The translations under genes were made by a program, and so were the position numbers. From Streptomyces regalis (lineage in GTDB: Bacteria; Actinomycetota; Actinomycetes; Streptomycetales; Streptomycetaceae): 19,511 nt of DNA. Positions 1-9,700 of this stretch are shown piece after piece (within the stretch, counting starts at the first letter, position 1; each line of letters starts with the position of its first letter). The stretch is from assembly GCF_001509475.1 (NCBI RefSeq), contig NZ_LLZG01000022.1:754-20264 (forward strand), in the 5' to 3' direction. A model generated the notes under the pieces. That model searched no databases. It was given only the letters and a program-made list of their open reading frames with translations, and was not told the origin of the DNA.

Positions 1-1
1 G

Positions 2-130
2 ACCCTGCGCGGCCTGCTCCTCGGCACCGAGATCGGCAACAACGGCTGGCTCGCCGTCGCCTGGTGCCTGGGACTCGCCGCACTCGGCTACCTCTGGTCC
101 AAGTCGCTGTTCAACCGCGACCCGAAGTAG
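2..130 (+). CDS. ABC-2 type transporter permease (DrrB-like), C-terminal end only
   Basis: The last 42 codons of a gene that enters from the left, ending at TAG 128-130. The residues (TLRGLLLGTEIGNNGW near the start, a hydrophobic stretch AVAWCLGLAALGYLW, then a short basic tail SKSLFNRDPK) match the usual end of DrrB-type ABC-2 permeases: a loop, a last transmembrane helix and a short cytoplasmic tail ending in an NR/RD motif. Such permeases pair with a DrrA-like ATPase, usually just upstream, and export drugs or lipids. The membrane helix is seen directly. The family call rests on this short tail only, and no substrate can be inferred. Confidence 0.7.
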   Translation, partial: TLRGLLLGTEIGNNGWLAVAWCLGLAALGYLWSKSLFNRDPK

Positions 131-154
131 GGCCGGCAGCTCGTCCCACTCCAG

Positions 155-191
155 GGCGGCGTACTCCGACACCACGTCGGCGTACGCCGCC
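155..191. terminator. Hairpin downstream of the permease gene, probable terminator
   Basis: Two 16-nt arms (155-170 and 176-191) pair with one mismatch around a 5-nt loop (accac). The hairpin starts 25 nt after the permease stop. It has no following T-run, which is common for GC-rich actinomycete terminators. It sits between the permease and a convergent minus-strand pseudogene, where a bidirectional terminator is expected. Function is inferred. The rest of 131-242 shows no gene. Confidence 0.5.
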
Positions 192-242
192 CGCCGGGTA
201 CGAGGTCCGAGGGCTTCCCGACTAGCTAGCGGGCGTGAGCGG

Positions 243-1105
243 TCAGTGCTGGTTGGCCAGGCGCAGGAGGGTGGTGGCCAGGACGTCGACGCCGTGGGCG
301 CAGGCCTGGGGGGGGGTGGAGTACTCGCGGCGGTTGTGGCTGATGCCGTCGCACTCGCCTCGTACGAAGATCATGGCGGTGGGGCAGAGCGCGGCGATCT
401 CCTGGGCGTCGTGGCCGGCGCCGGAGAGCAGGGAGACGTGCTCCAAGCCGTGGTCTTCGGCGGCCTGTGCGATGGCCTTCCGCACGCCCTCGTCGAAGGG
501 AACGTAGGCCGTCTTGGCCATCCGCCGGACGGTGAGTGACAGACCAGGCTGACTGTCCTGGCGATCAGGTGGCCGACGGTGGCGCGCGCAGGTCGGTGGG
601 TGTGGTGCCGGCGTGGGCGGCGCGGCCGTGAATGGTGATCTCCTGCCAGGAAATGCCCTGCACACCGGTGACCACACCCGATCTCGACCTCGTTCTCGGC
701 GAGAACGGGGCCCTGTTCGATGTGGCACTCGACGTAGACGTGGGGCGGGGCGAGGCGTACGTCGACAGGTCCGTCGAAGCCGGTGCGGGCGAGTTCCCCG
801 CCGAGGGTGAGACCTTCGCGGTCGGTCAGGGCGTGGGCGTACTCCAGGGTCAGGCGGCCGGCGGCGACGGCACTGCCGAGCATGTCGGTGCCGAAGCGGA
901 CGCCCTCCTCCTCGGTGAAGAAGCCGACCTCGATGGGGCGGCGGGTGGTGATGCCGAGGTCGTTCAGGGTGCGGACGACCTCGATGCCGCCCAGGACGCC
1001 GAGGCAGCCGTTCGGTGCCCTCGCGACGGCCGTAGATGTTCCAGATGTTCCCCATCCGGTCGACGCGGCGGCCAGTTCGGCCTGTTCCATCCATGCGATG
1101 ACCTG
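243..1105 (-). pseudogene. Broken M20-family amidohydrolase (N-carbamoyl amino acid / allantoate hydrolase type)
   Basis: Pieces of one M20 metallo-amidase lie in order in two minus-strand frames. Near 1090-1040 are an N-terminal AGL-like segment and DRMGNIWNIYGRREGTE in different frames. From about 1010 to 680 runs GVLGGIEVVRTLND, then the metal/catalytic TEEEG block, then HIEQGPVL. From 535 to 243 runs AKTAYVPFDEG, SGAGHDAQEIA, SHNRREYS and a normal C-terminus. The conserved metal-binding GSHLDTV...GG.DG block is missing near 1015. A single extra base near 678 (ATCGGGTGTGG where ATCGGGGTGG is expected) shifts the frame before the VTGVQGISWQEITI segment. Most of the dimerisation domain is absent near 545. 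The intact family (about 400-420 aa) hydrolyses carbamoyl or amide bonds. This copy cannot be functional as read. Confidence 0.8.
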
Positions 1106-1114
1106 GCGGCGGTA

Positions 1115-1846
1115 TCAGCCAAGGTGCCGGGCGAAGAATCGGAGCGTGCTGTCTATCTCGAATGCCGGGACCTCACCGTGCTTGCCGGGGTTGGCGTGCA
1201 GCGTCTTCTCCTTTGAGGCGAAGGCGTCGAACAGTGCCAGGCTCTGGGTCCGTGGCACTCGCTCATCGTCCCACTGCACGAGGAACTCCACCGGGACGGT
1301 AATCCGCGCGGCGGTCTCGGCTGACACCTCAGCACCGCCCAGGCCCAGCACCGCCGCCCGGACCCGGGACTCGGCGGCAATAAGCGGGACACCGATCACG
1401 CAGCCCAGCGACACACCCCAGTAGCCAACGGGGCCAATGCCAACATGACTGAGCTTCTGGACCGCGTTGAGGACTGTCTGCCATTCCGGCACGATCTGGC
1501 GGACAACGAGCGCTTGGAAGCCGGCGATCAGCGGGGCCAGTCCCTCACCGGCGTCAAGCCGGGCCTCGTACTCGGTCGCGATCCGGGTGAACTCCTCATG
1601 TTCCGGCTGGTCACCGTGGCTAGGCGCATCGACCGCCACCACGGCGAAACCGCACTCGGCCACGAAGCGGCGCGCACGGTCCACGATGCCAGGGGCCTTC
1701 TTGTTCTGACCGCCGCCATGCCCCATCACAATCAGGGGGCGGGTCCCGTCGGCACCTCGTGGAGTCCATAGCACGCCAGGGATGTCGCCGAGGAGGAAGA
1801 GCTGTTCAAAGACGCCGTCGGACGACGTCTCAGAGGTAAAGCGCAT
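1115..1846 (-). CDS. Alpha/beta hydrolase (dienelactone-hydrolase-like)
   Basis: An intact 243-aa cytosolic alpha/beta-hydrolase without a signal peptide. It shows the oxyanion motif HGGG at residues 43-46, the nucleophile elbow GVSLG with Ser146, a likely acid in QWDDERVPR (Asp193/194), and the catalytic His223 in GKHGEVPAF. The order and spacing are those of dienelactone-hydrolase-like esterases/peptidases; the substrate is unknown. The ATG at 1846 is chosen because AAAGGA sits 10 nt upstream. It lies between two pseudogenes, with its start only about 20 nt from the IS630 relic and its stop about 10 nt from the M20 relic. It may therefore be a lone survivor of a decayed region. A role in the polyketide pathway, for example as a stand-alone releasing esterase, cannot be excluded but has no direct support. 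Confidence 0.85.
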   Translation of the reverse strand: MRFTSETSSDGVFEQLFLLGDIPGVLWTPRGADGTRPLIVMGHGGGQNKKAPGIVDRARRFVAECGFAVVAVDAPSHGDQPEHEEFTRIATEYEARLDAGEGLAPLIAGFQALVVRQIVPEWQTVLNAVQKLSHVGIGPVGYWGVSLGCVIGVPLIAAESRVRAAVLGLGGAEVSAETAARITVPVEFLVQWDDERVPRTQSLALFDAFASKEKTLHANPGKHGEVPAFEIDSTLRFFARHLG

Positions 1847-1867
1847 AGTTTTTCGGTCCTTTCGGGA

Positions 1868-2512
1868 TGCCTGTTGCGGGCGCTTTCGAGTGTGATGCGC
1901 CGACAGTGGCGCGCAGGTGCCCTGCCTTGTGGGTGGTGTGGGCGGTGCCGTCTAGGGCGAAGTAGCGCAGGGCGGTGAACTGGGCCTCGATCTGGTTGAG
2001 CCAGGAGCTGTTGGTCGGGGTGTGGGCGATCTCGGTGCAGCGAGCGCAGGTAGCGGCAGAACTCCAGGAACTTCGACCTGTTCTTCGTCTTCTTGATGTG
2101 CCCGTAGAGCTGGTTCTTCGCCAGGTCGTAGGCGGCGAACAGGTGGCGGACCCCGTGGGGGCGTGTGTAGCCCCATTGCAGGTGCTCGATGCGGGCCTTC
2201 TTGACCGCGTAGTCCGGGTCGTGTGAGGTCTTCCAGGTCTTCACGCGTTGAAACGAGACGCCCTCTTCGCGGAGCAGGACCCGAAGGCCCTCGTGGCTGA
2301 TGTCGTCGACCACCCCCTCGGTGACCAGGAAGTCGGCCAGCTTGGCCAGGCTCCCGGTCGAGAACGGCAGGCCCTGCTCGGCCATCACGTCGCGGACCCG
2401 GTCCGAGCTGGTGCACGTGACCGTCGCGGTCTTGTCAACGGGCATGCCCTGCGCGGAAAGCAGCACTGTCTGGGCCCGCCGCCAGGTCACCACCGAGCCA
2501 GTGCCCCGGCGG
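1868..2512 (-). pseudogene. IS630-family transposase relic with internal deletions
   Basis: Segments of an IS630-type DDE transposase appear in order: VTWRRAQTVLLSAQGMPVDK and SSDRVRDV (2512-2400), GLPFSTGSLAKLADFLV, ISHEGLRVLLREEGVSFQR and TWKTSHDPDYAVKKARIEHL (2390-2185), then YTRPHGVRHLFAAYDLAK to FLEFCRYLRSLH (2170-2045). In another frame it continues TEIAHTPTNSSWLNQIEAQ and FTALRYFALDGTAH (2040-1930). Compared with intact relatives, the first catalytic Asp block is missing between ARIEHLQ and WGYTRPH. The second Asp block (VCDN.SPHL) is missing between YLRSLH and TEIAHTP, with a frameshift at that point. Part of the N-terminal DNA-binding region is also lost. It cannot encode an active enzyme. 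No clear terminal inverted repeats or target duplications were recognised. Confidence 0.85.
1868..2512. mobile_element. Degenerate IS630-type insertion sequence
   Basis: This is the DNA footprint of the transposase relic; the ends are approximate because no terminal repeats could be identified. It lies directly against the ATG/RBS of the alpha/beta hydrolase on one side. On the other it lies about 70 nt from the apparently truncated start of the secreted two-repeat gene, so it or its decay may have remodelled both. Confidence 0.6.
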
Positions 2513-2580
2513 ATGATCCGCAAACTGCCACGGCCGGGCGGGAGCCGCTGACTCCCCGCCCGGCCGCCGTGCCGTAAGCT

Positions 2581-3162
2581 TTGGGGGCGTTGCTTGTGCT
2601 GGTGGTCGGCGAGATGACCGCGCCGACGGCACAGGCGGATGCGGCTGTCTTCCCGCTGTCCGGCTACGAGGTGGTCAGCGCCACCGTGCCGGTGGCTGCG
2701 GAAGCCACCGGAGCTACGGGGGTGGACTGCCCCGAGGGCAAGAGGCCACTCGGCGGCGGGGTATATACCGGCGACGACGACATGAGGGTGGTCGAATCGT
2801 TCCCCACGAGCTCGCGCCGTTGGGCGGGAGCCGTGTTCAACGGCAGCGGCTTTGAGTCGGTCATGGACGTGTACGTGATCTGCGCGCGCGTCAGCCCTGG
2901 GGAAGGCTATGAGGTGGCCGGGGACGGCAACGTGCCGGTGGCCGTCGGAACCACCGCGAGCGCGGCCGTGGACTGTCCCGCGGGCAAGAGGCCGCTCGGC
3001 GGCGGAGTCAGCGCGGGCAGCGACGACCTGAGGTTGGTCGAGAGGTTCCCCCTGGGAGCGCCCCTTTCCCCAACCGGCTGGACGGGAACCGTATTCAACG
3101 GCGGCGACGCTTCGACCACCTTCGACGTGTACGCGGTCTGCGCGCCCGTCCCCACGGACTGA
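2581..3162 (+). CDS. Secreted protein with two tandem Cys-containing repeats, 5' end probably truncated
   Basis: A 193-aa frame that would start at TTG 2581, directly after an in-frame TAA (2575-2577) and without a Shine-Dalgarno sequence. Residues 1-19 (LGALLVLVVGEMTAPTAQA) look like the hydrophobic core and AQA cleavage site of a signal peptide that lacks its positively charged N-region. The mature part is an internal duplication, roughly residues 29-105 and 110-190. Each copy contains DCP.GKRPLGGGV, then a VE.FP block, W.G.VFNG and a final DVY..C. The pairs Cys50/Cys101 and Cys132/Cys187 probably form one disulfide per repeat. The repeats suggest a beta-rich exported module of unknown function. 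Given the IS630 relic upstream, the original start may have been lost. The gene may be silent or a pseudogene. Confidence 0.6.
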   Translation: MGALLVLVVGEMTAPTAQADAAVFPLSGYEVVSATVPVAAEATGATGVDCPEGKRPLGGGVYTGDDDMRVVESFPTSSRRWAGAVFNGSGFESVMDVYVICARVSPGEGYEVAGDGNVPVAVGTTASAAVDCPAGKRPLGGGVSAGSDDLRLVERFPLGAPLSPTGWTGTVFNGGDASTTFDVYAVCAPVPTD

Positions 3163-3181
3163 GCCCGTTCCCTGATCCCTC

Positions 3182-3222
3182 AACCATCCGCCGCGACAAG
3201 GGCCTTGTCGCGGCGGATGGTT
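3182..3222. terminator. Long perfect hairpin, probable terminator of the secreted-protein gene
   Basis: Two 18-nt arms (aaccatccgccgcgacaa at 3182-3199 and its exact complement at 3205-3222) flank GGGCC, whose outer bases can also pair. It begins 20 nt after the stop at 3162. There is no T-run, but the perfect stem is typical of strong GC-rich actinomycete terminators. A regulator-binding palindrome is a less likely alternative. Confidence 0.65.
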
Positions 3223-3224
3223 TG

Positions 3225-3515
3225 CGCAAGGTGATGGAACCCGAAGGCACAGCCGCCCGGCACTGGGCCATGCCCCTGTGCCGCAACGCCGGCTTCCGAA
3301 CCCGACGTGCGGCCTTCCTCCCCAAGCTCGTCTTCAGCGGGCAGCCCCGGACCGTCACCCTGCGGCAACTCCCCCGCGGCCAACGCACGCGCCGCATCTT
3401 CATCGTCGTACGCCGAGGCCGCAGCCGGCACCCCGCCGTCCTCGCGTGCCGCGACGCCCTCCGCCGCGCAGTCATCCTCCGTTCCAACCAGGCAGCCCCC
3501 AACGACATGTGGTGA
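3225..3515 (+). pseudogene. C-terminal fragment of a LysR-type regulator (effector-binding domain)
   Basis: This frame has strongly G/C-biased third positions, as real genes here do, and ends at TGA 3513-3515. Its residues resemble the end of a LysR substrate-binding domain. GTAARHWAMPLCRNAGF corresponds to the helix before the last lobe crossing. FLPKLVF corresponds to the GLGVALLP.L block. LRQLPRGQRTRRIFIVVRRG and HPAVLACRDALRRAV correspond to the last strand and helix. The segment between NAGF and FLPKL is far too short, implying an internal deletion of 20-25 residues. There is no helix-turn-helix and no sensible start, because the terminator-like hairpin lies directly upstream. I read it as a decayed remnant. 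The LysR call is from motif memory and is moderate in strength. Confidence 0.5.
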
Positions 3516-3778
3516 CTCACACCCTCGATGAGCGGCAACGACGCACACGAAGCATTGCCAGTCACGTGACTCCCTGTGTCGGGCGCCGTTCCCCCACTTG
3601 GATCTGCCAGCTCCGCAGGTTGACTCCGATTGCCGTCGCACGCATGGGAGTTGTCGCAGGTCACAACGTGAAGAGAGGGAAAGTACCGACCGGTTCCGCT
3701 TGACCTGTCCCGACACCCCGGCCATGGTGATCTCGTAGTCGCACGATTACACAGAGTTTCGGGACTGGGGGCGTAGGG
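3516..3778 (+). promoter_or_regulatory. Probable promoter/leader region of the polyketide operon
   Basis: A 263-bp non-coding gap before the PKS start. Two stretches share a TTGAC box followed, with identical 18-nt spacing, by CATGG: TTGACT 3620-3625 with CATGGG 3643-3648, and TTGACC 3700-3705 with CATGGT 3723-3728. The -35-like boxes are good; the -10-like boxes are weak (CATGGT against TANNNT). The second pair would place the transcription start about 45 nt before the ATG. A G-rich Shine-Dalgarno sequence (GGGGG, 3767-3771) lies 7 nt before ATG 3779. The promoter assignment is inference. Confidence 0.4.
3560..3571. promoter_or_regulatory. 12-bp perfect palindrome AGTCACGTGACT, candidate operator
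   Basis: A perfect inverted repeat in the operon leader, about 210 bp before the PKS ATG. A related looser site, TCACaacGTGA (3661-3671), lies about 100 bp downstream between the two promoter-like motifs. Paired TCAC/GTGA half-sites could bind a TetR- or similar dimeric regulator. The only intact regulator in the window is the TetR protein at 17657-18313, but no link is shown. Confidence 0.35.
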
Positions 3779-6700
3779 ATGTCGCGGGATTCGTACGGGA
3801 TGGGCGCGTTCGCGATCGTGGGCCTGGGGTGCCGGCTGCCCGGCGGGATCGTGGATCTGCCCGGGTTGTGGGAGGCGTTGGAGGCCGGGCGTGACCTGGT
3901 CGGGGCGGTCCCGGAGGACCGGTTCGAGAGCGCGCGGTTCGTCGACACCGCGATGACACGGCCGGGAAAGTCGTACACCGCGCGAGGCGGGTTCCTGGCG
4001 GACATCGCCGGGTTCGACGCGGACTACTTCGGGATCTCGCCGCGGGAGGCGGCGCAGATGGACCCGCAACACCGGCTGCTCCTGGAGACGGCCGTCGAGG
4101 CGCTGGACGACGCGGGGATCGACCCCGCGAGGTTGGCGGGATCCGACACCTGTGTGTTCGTCGGTGTCTCGGACTTCTCCTACGGCGGGCTGCAGATGGT
4201 CAGGGCCCGGCGGATGAACGCCTATTCCATGGCGGGCACGGCCCATTCGATCGCGGCGAACCGGCTGTCGCACTTCTTCGACCTGCGTGGGCCCAGCATG
4301 GCCGTCGACACCGCCTGCTCGTCGTCGCTGGTGGCCGTGGAGCGCGCCTGCCAGGAGCTCGCGTCGGGCGGCAGCCGTGTGGCGCTGGCGGGCGGGGTCA
4401 ACGTGCTGCTGAACCCTGCGGGATTCGTCGGGTTCAGCCAGGCGTCGATGCTGTCGAGGCGGGGCCGGTGCGCGGCGTTCTCGGCGGACGCCGACGGGTT
4501 CGTCAGGGCCGAGGGCGCGGGCGTGGTGGTGTTGAAGCCGCTGGCCGACGCACTCGCCGACGGAGACCGGATCCACGGGGTGATCGCCGGCGCCGGCAGC
4601 AACTGCGACGGGCACACGGTCGGGCTGGCCCTGCCCAGCGCGTCGGCACAGGAGGACCTGCTGCGGCGGGTGTACGAGCGGGCGGGGATCGCGCCCGACG
4701 AGGTCGGGTACGTGGAGGCGCACGGCACCGGCACGCAGGCGGGCGACCCGGCCGAGTGCACCGCGCTGGGCCAAGTACTGGGCGTCGCGCGGACGGTGGG
4801 GCCGCTGCCCATCGGGTCGGTGAAGTCCAACGTCGGGCACCTGGAGCCGGCGTCGGGCATGGCGGGGCTGTTCAAGGCCCTCGCGGTGCTGCGCTACGGC
4901 ACGATCCCCGCCTCACTGCACCTGGATCCGCTCAACCCCGGCATCGACTTCGCCGGGCTGGGGCTGGAGCCGGTCGACCGGGCGCGTCCGCTGGCGTCGG
5001 GGGGCCGGGGCCTGCGGCGCTTCGTGGGCGTCAACTCCTTCGGGTTCGGCGGGGCCAACGCCCATGTCGTCCTCGGCCCGCCGCCTTCTGCCAACCCGCG
5101 GCCCGGCGCGGATGCGGTCGGCGAACTGCCGGTGATCGCCTCGGGACGTACCCCGCAGGCGGCCGAGGAGGCGGCGCGGCGGCTGGCCGCCCGGCTGACG
5201 GGCACCACGCCGGAAAAGCCGCCCACAGAACCGGCGCAGTCGGCGGGATCGGCGGAGTCGATGGGATCCGCGGAGTTCTACGACATCGCGGCCACCACCG
5301 GTCTCCGCCGCGCCAGGCACCGATACCGCCGCGTGGCGCTCGCCTCGTCCCCGCGCGAGGCCGCGCGGATCCTGACCGAGGACGGGGTCACCGGTGAGGC
5401 GGTCGAGCGCGGCCGGGTCGGGCTGGTCTTCGCGGGCAACGGCTCGCAGTGGGCGGGGATGACCGCCGACCTGCTGGACGCCGACCCGGTGTTCCGCGCC
5501 GAGGTGGAGGCGGTCGACGGCGCGCTGGCGCCCCGGATCGGCTGGTCGGTCGCCGCGCAGTTGCGCCGGCCGGCGGACGAGTGGGGGCTGGAGGCCACCG
5601 AGGTGGCGCAGCCGCTGCTGTTCGCGGTGCAGGCCGGCATCGTCGCGGTCCTGCGTGAGCGGGGCGTGCGGTGGACGGTCGCGCTTGGGCACAGCGTCGG
5701 TGAGGTGGCCGCCGCGTACGCCGTCGGTGCGCTGACGCTGCAGGAGGCGGCGTGGGTGGTCGCCGAGCGCGGCCGGGCCCAGGCGGCGACGGCCGGCCGG
5801 GGCCGGATGGCCGCGGTGGGGCTGCCGTCGGCCGAGGCTGAGCGGGTGCTGGCGGCGTATCCGGGCCTGGTGGTGGCCGCCGTGAACAGTGCCAGGGACG
5901 TGACGGTCGCCGGGACGGTGAACCAACTCAAGTCGCTGGGCGAGGAGTTGACGGCCCGCGAGGTGTTCTTCCGGCTCATGGACCTCGACTACGCCTTCCA
6001 CAGCCCGGTCATGGAGCGGGTCCGCGCCCCGCTGGCCGTCGGCCTCGCAGGGCTGGATCCGAGCGGGAGCGCCGAGGCGCTGATCTCCACGGTCACCGGC
6101 GGCCCGGTGCCCGCGAACGGCCTGGGCGCCGAGTACTGGTGGCGCAACGTCCGCGAGCCGGTCCGGTTCGCCGCCGCCGTCGACCACGCCCTGGACGCGG
6201 GCGTCGACGTCCTGCTGGAGGTCGGCCCCCATCCCGTCCTGCGCACCTATCTGCGCCGGATCACCGCCGGGCGCGACCGGGTGGCCGTACTCGACACCCT
6301 GCGCCGCGACACCGCCGGCCCGGCCGCGCTGCGTCGGTCGGTCGAGGCGCTGATCGCCGCCGGGGCGCAGACGGACTGGACGCGCTGGTTCCCGCGCCCC
6401 GCCCGGGTGGCGGAGCTCCCCGCGTACCCGTGGCAGCGGGAACGGCACTGGAGCGGCACCCCGCAGCAGTGGATCGTCAGCAGCGGATCGGGGCGGCTGG
6501 ACCACCCTCTGCTGGGCGAGCGGCTGCCGACGGCGGAGCCCTCCTGGCACGGGCCGGTCGAACCGGTGCTGGTGCCCTGGCTGGTCGACCACAAGGTGGC
6601 CGGTTCGGTGGTGCTGCCCGCGACGGGCTACGTCGAGATGGCGCTGGCCGCCGGGCGGCGGGTGCTGGACGGCCCGGTGGAACTGGCCTGGCTGGAGGTG

Positions 6701-9700
6701 AGCCGCCCGCTGGTCGTCCCGTGGGACCGGGCCGGGGACGTGCACCTGCAGCTCGGGTTCTCACCCGACGACGGCATGGTGTCCATCACCAGCACCGAGG
6801 CCGTCGACGGCACCGATGCCGACGGCGCTCGGCCCCGTGCGCACGCCCGGTGCCGGGTCCGCGAGCTGATCGGCCGCCCGCCCGCCCGGATCGACCTGAC
6901 CGCAGTGCGTGCCCGCTGCGCCCGCCGGGGCGACGTCGGCACCCTGTATCCCGAACTGGCCGCGGCCGGCCTGGACTACGGGCCCGCGTTGCGGCAGCTC
7001 GCACGGCTGCACATCGGCGACGGGGAGGTACTGGCGGCCTACCGGCACACCACGGACGCGGCCGACACCGCGCAGTACGTGGTACATCCGGCGCTGCTGG
7101 ACGGCGCGCTCCAGGCATGTGTGCCGCTCGTGGCCGCCCGGGCCGACGCCGGGCAGTGCTGGCTTCCGGCCGCGATCGGGGCCGTACGTGTGTGGCGGAG
7201 CCCGTCCGCGACGGGGATGCTGCACGTTCGCGACCGCTCGCGCGCCGCCGCCGAACTCTGCTTCGACATCACCGTGACCGACCCGGACGGCAGCGTCACC
7301 GCGGAACTGGACGGCGTACGCATGCGGCGGGTGCCCGGCCCGGCCGACCGGGTGCCCCTGCGGTACGAGACCGTGCTGCGGGCCGCGCCGCACCTCCACC
7401 TGCCGTCGGCGCCCTCGCCGCTTCCCGCCAACCATGACCTCGCCGCGGCCGCCGCAGGGAGCGTTGCCGCGCTGGAGGCCGGCTGGCGCGCCACGCGCTT
7501 CGCGGACTTCGCCGCCCGGCTGAAGCTGGTGACCGCCCATGTGGCCGCCGCCGCGTTCGGGAGCCTGCTGCCCGCCGACGGGGCCGAGTTCACGCCCGCC
7601 GACCTGATCCGGCACGGGATGCTCCCCGGCTACGACCGGCTGGCGCGGGCCCTGCTCGGCCTGATGGCCGGTCACGGTCTGGCCGCCGCCGGCGAGGACG
7701 GACGGTGGCGACTGACCGGCACTGCGGCCCCAGGACCCCTCCTGGCCGCGCTGCCGTCGGACTTTCCGGCCTGCAGTGCCGAAGTACAGCTGGCGGTCTG
7801 CCAGTTGTCGCACCTGACGCAGGTGCTGCGCGGTGCACGCGACGCGCAGCACCTGCTGACCGGCCAGGGTTCCCAAGAAGCCCTGGAGCAGTTCTACGAC
7901 ATGGCGCCGTCCTGCCGTCTCCACAACCGGGTCATTGCCGCGCTGGCGGCGGAGATCGCCCGGATCTGGCCCGAGGACCGGCCGCTACGGATCCTGGAGA
8001 TCGGCGCGGGCACGGGTGGGACCGCCGCCGCGGTGCTGCCGCTGCTGCCGCCCGAGCGGTCCGTCTACCACTTCACCGACGTCTCCGCGGGGTTCTTCGC
8101 CCGCGCCCGGCACCGTTTCGGTGACCACGACTTCGTCGACTACCGCCCGTTCGACCTGAACGCCGACCCGGCCGGGCAGGGCTTCGCCGACGGCGCTTAC
8201 GACCTGATCGTCGCGGCCAACTCCCTGCACACCGCGACATACTTGGGGGCTGCCCTGCGCCGTGTGCGCGGGCTGCTGGCCCCCGGTGGCCGACTGCTGG
8301 CCTTCGAGACACACGACACGGAGTACCTGCTGCCGTTCTTCGGCACGCTGGACAGCTTCTGGCGGCACGAGGACGAACTGCGTCCGCACTCGCCCCTGTT
8401 GAGCCGGGACCAGTGGACTGATCTGCTCCGCGCATGCGGCCTCGCCGATGTCGTCTGCCTCGGCGGCACCATCGAGTCACCGGCCCGGGACGGTCTCTCG
8501 GTGCTGCTGGCCTCCGCACCCGTATACGCGACCGCTCAACCCGCGCTGCCCCGGCCGGACGACGGCACCCGGTGGATCGTGGCCACCGAGAGCGAGTCGG
8601 AGAGCCCCTTGGCCGAGCGCCTCGCCGCCCTCCTGGCCGACGGCGGAACGCGGTCCGTCCCGGTGACGCCCGCTCCCGTCGCCCCCGCGGCCTGGACGGC
8701 GACGCTCACCGGTGACGGCAACCCGGCCGTGGTGCTCCTCCTGGGCGACTCCCCCGCCGGCTCCCCCGCCGACCCGCAGGCGATGCTCGACCAGGCCGTA
8801 CGGCGCGCTGCCGCACTGCGCGGCCTGGCCGCGGCCTGCCGGAACCTCCCGGACGGCGCCCGGCCCGCCCTGTGGCTGGTGACCCGGCCCAGCGGCGCGC
8901 TGCCCACGCCCGAACACGCAGCCCACCCGCAGGACGCCGCCGCCTGGGGCGTGTCCCGCACCCTGGCCAACGAGCACCCCGATCTGCGCGTGACCCGGCT
9001 GTCGCTGGAACGCCTCGGCGACCCGGCCGCCGATGCGCATCGGCTGGCCCGCGAACTGCTGGAACCCGCCGTGTCGTGCGGTGACGACGGGGGCCCGGCC
9101 GCACGTGAGGACGAGATCGTCATCACCTCGGGCGGCCGCTTCGTCCCCCGGGAACGCGAACTTCCGTCCGGCGAGCACGTCGAGCAGAGCGGCAACGAAC
9201 CCTGCGCCCTTCAGATCCGCACGCCCGGACTGTCGTACGAGCCGGTCTGGGCCCGGACCCGGCCCATCGTTCCCGGGGCCGGTGAGGTGGTGGTCGCGGT
9301 GCGCGCCGCCGCGCTCAACTACCGCGACATCATGCAGGCGACCGGTCTGCTGCCCCCCGAGGCGGGCGAAGGGGGGTTCGGCGAGGACGGGCCCGGCTTC
9401 GAATGCGCCGGGATCGTCACGGCCGTGGGTGAGGGCGTACGCGAGCCGGCCGTCGGGGACCGGGTGTGCGCGGCCGTTCCGGCCTGTCTGGCCTCGCACA
9501 CGGTGGCTCCCGCGGCGGCCGTGGTGAAGATCCCCGACGGTCTCGGATTCGCGGAGGCCGCGACGCTGCCGGTGGCCTTCCTGACGGTCCACTACGCCCT
9601 GCACGACCTGGCGCGGCTCGCGGCCGGGGAGACCGTGCTGGTGCACGGGGCTGCCGGTGGGGTGGGGCTCGCCGCGGTCCAGTACGCCCTTCTGGTGGGC

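Noticed and set aside
131..242. Minus-strand frame reading AAYADVVSEYAALEWDEL between the permease and the M20 relic
   Set aside because: Too short, and it merges with the mirror frame of the permease 3' end. The sequence is better explained as the terminator-like hairpin.
243..1105. All lesions in flanking pseudogenes as sequencing errors
   Set aside because: Some single-base shifts could be errors, but the loss of whole conserved blocks in M20, IS630 and the aldolase cannot be, and the neighbouring 12.7 kb shows no such shifts.
1115..1846. Alpha/beta hydrolase as the missing thioesterase of the polyketide pathway
   Set aside because: It is on the opposite strand, separated from the operon by an IS relic and other broken genes. 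It has dienelactone-hydrolase-like rather than type II thioesterase motifs. It is kept only as a remote possibility.
3180..3725. 181-codon minus-strand frame across the operon leader and LysR fragment
   Set aside because: Its composition lacks the coding third-position bias; the opposite strand has it between 3225 and 3515, with LysR-like motifs.
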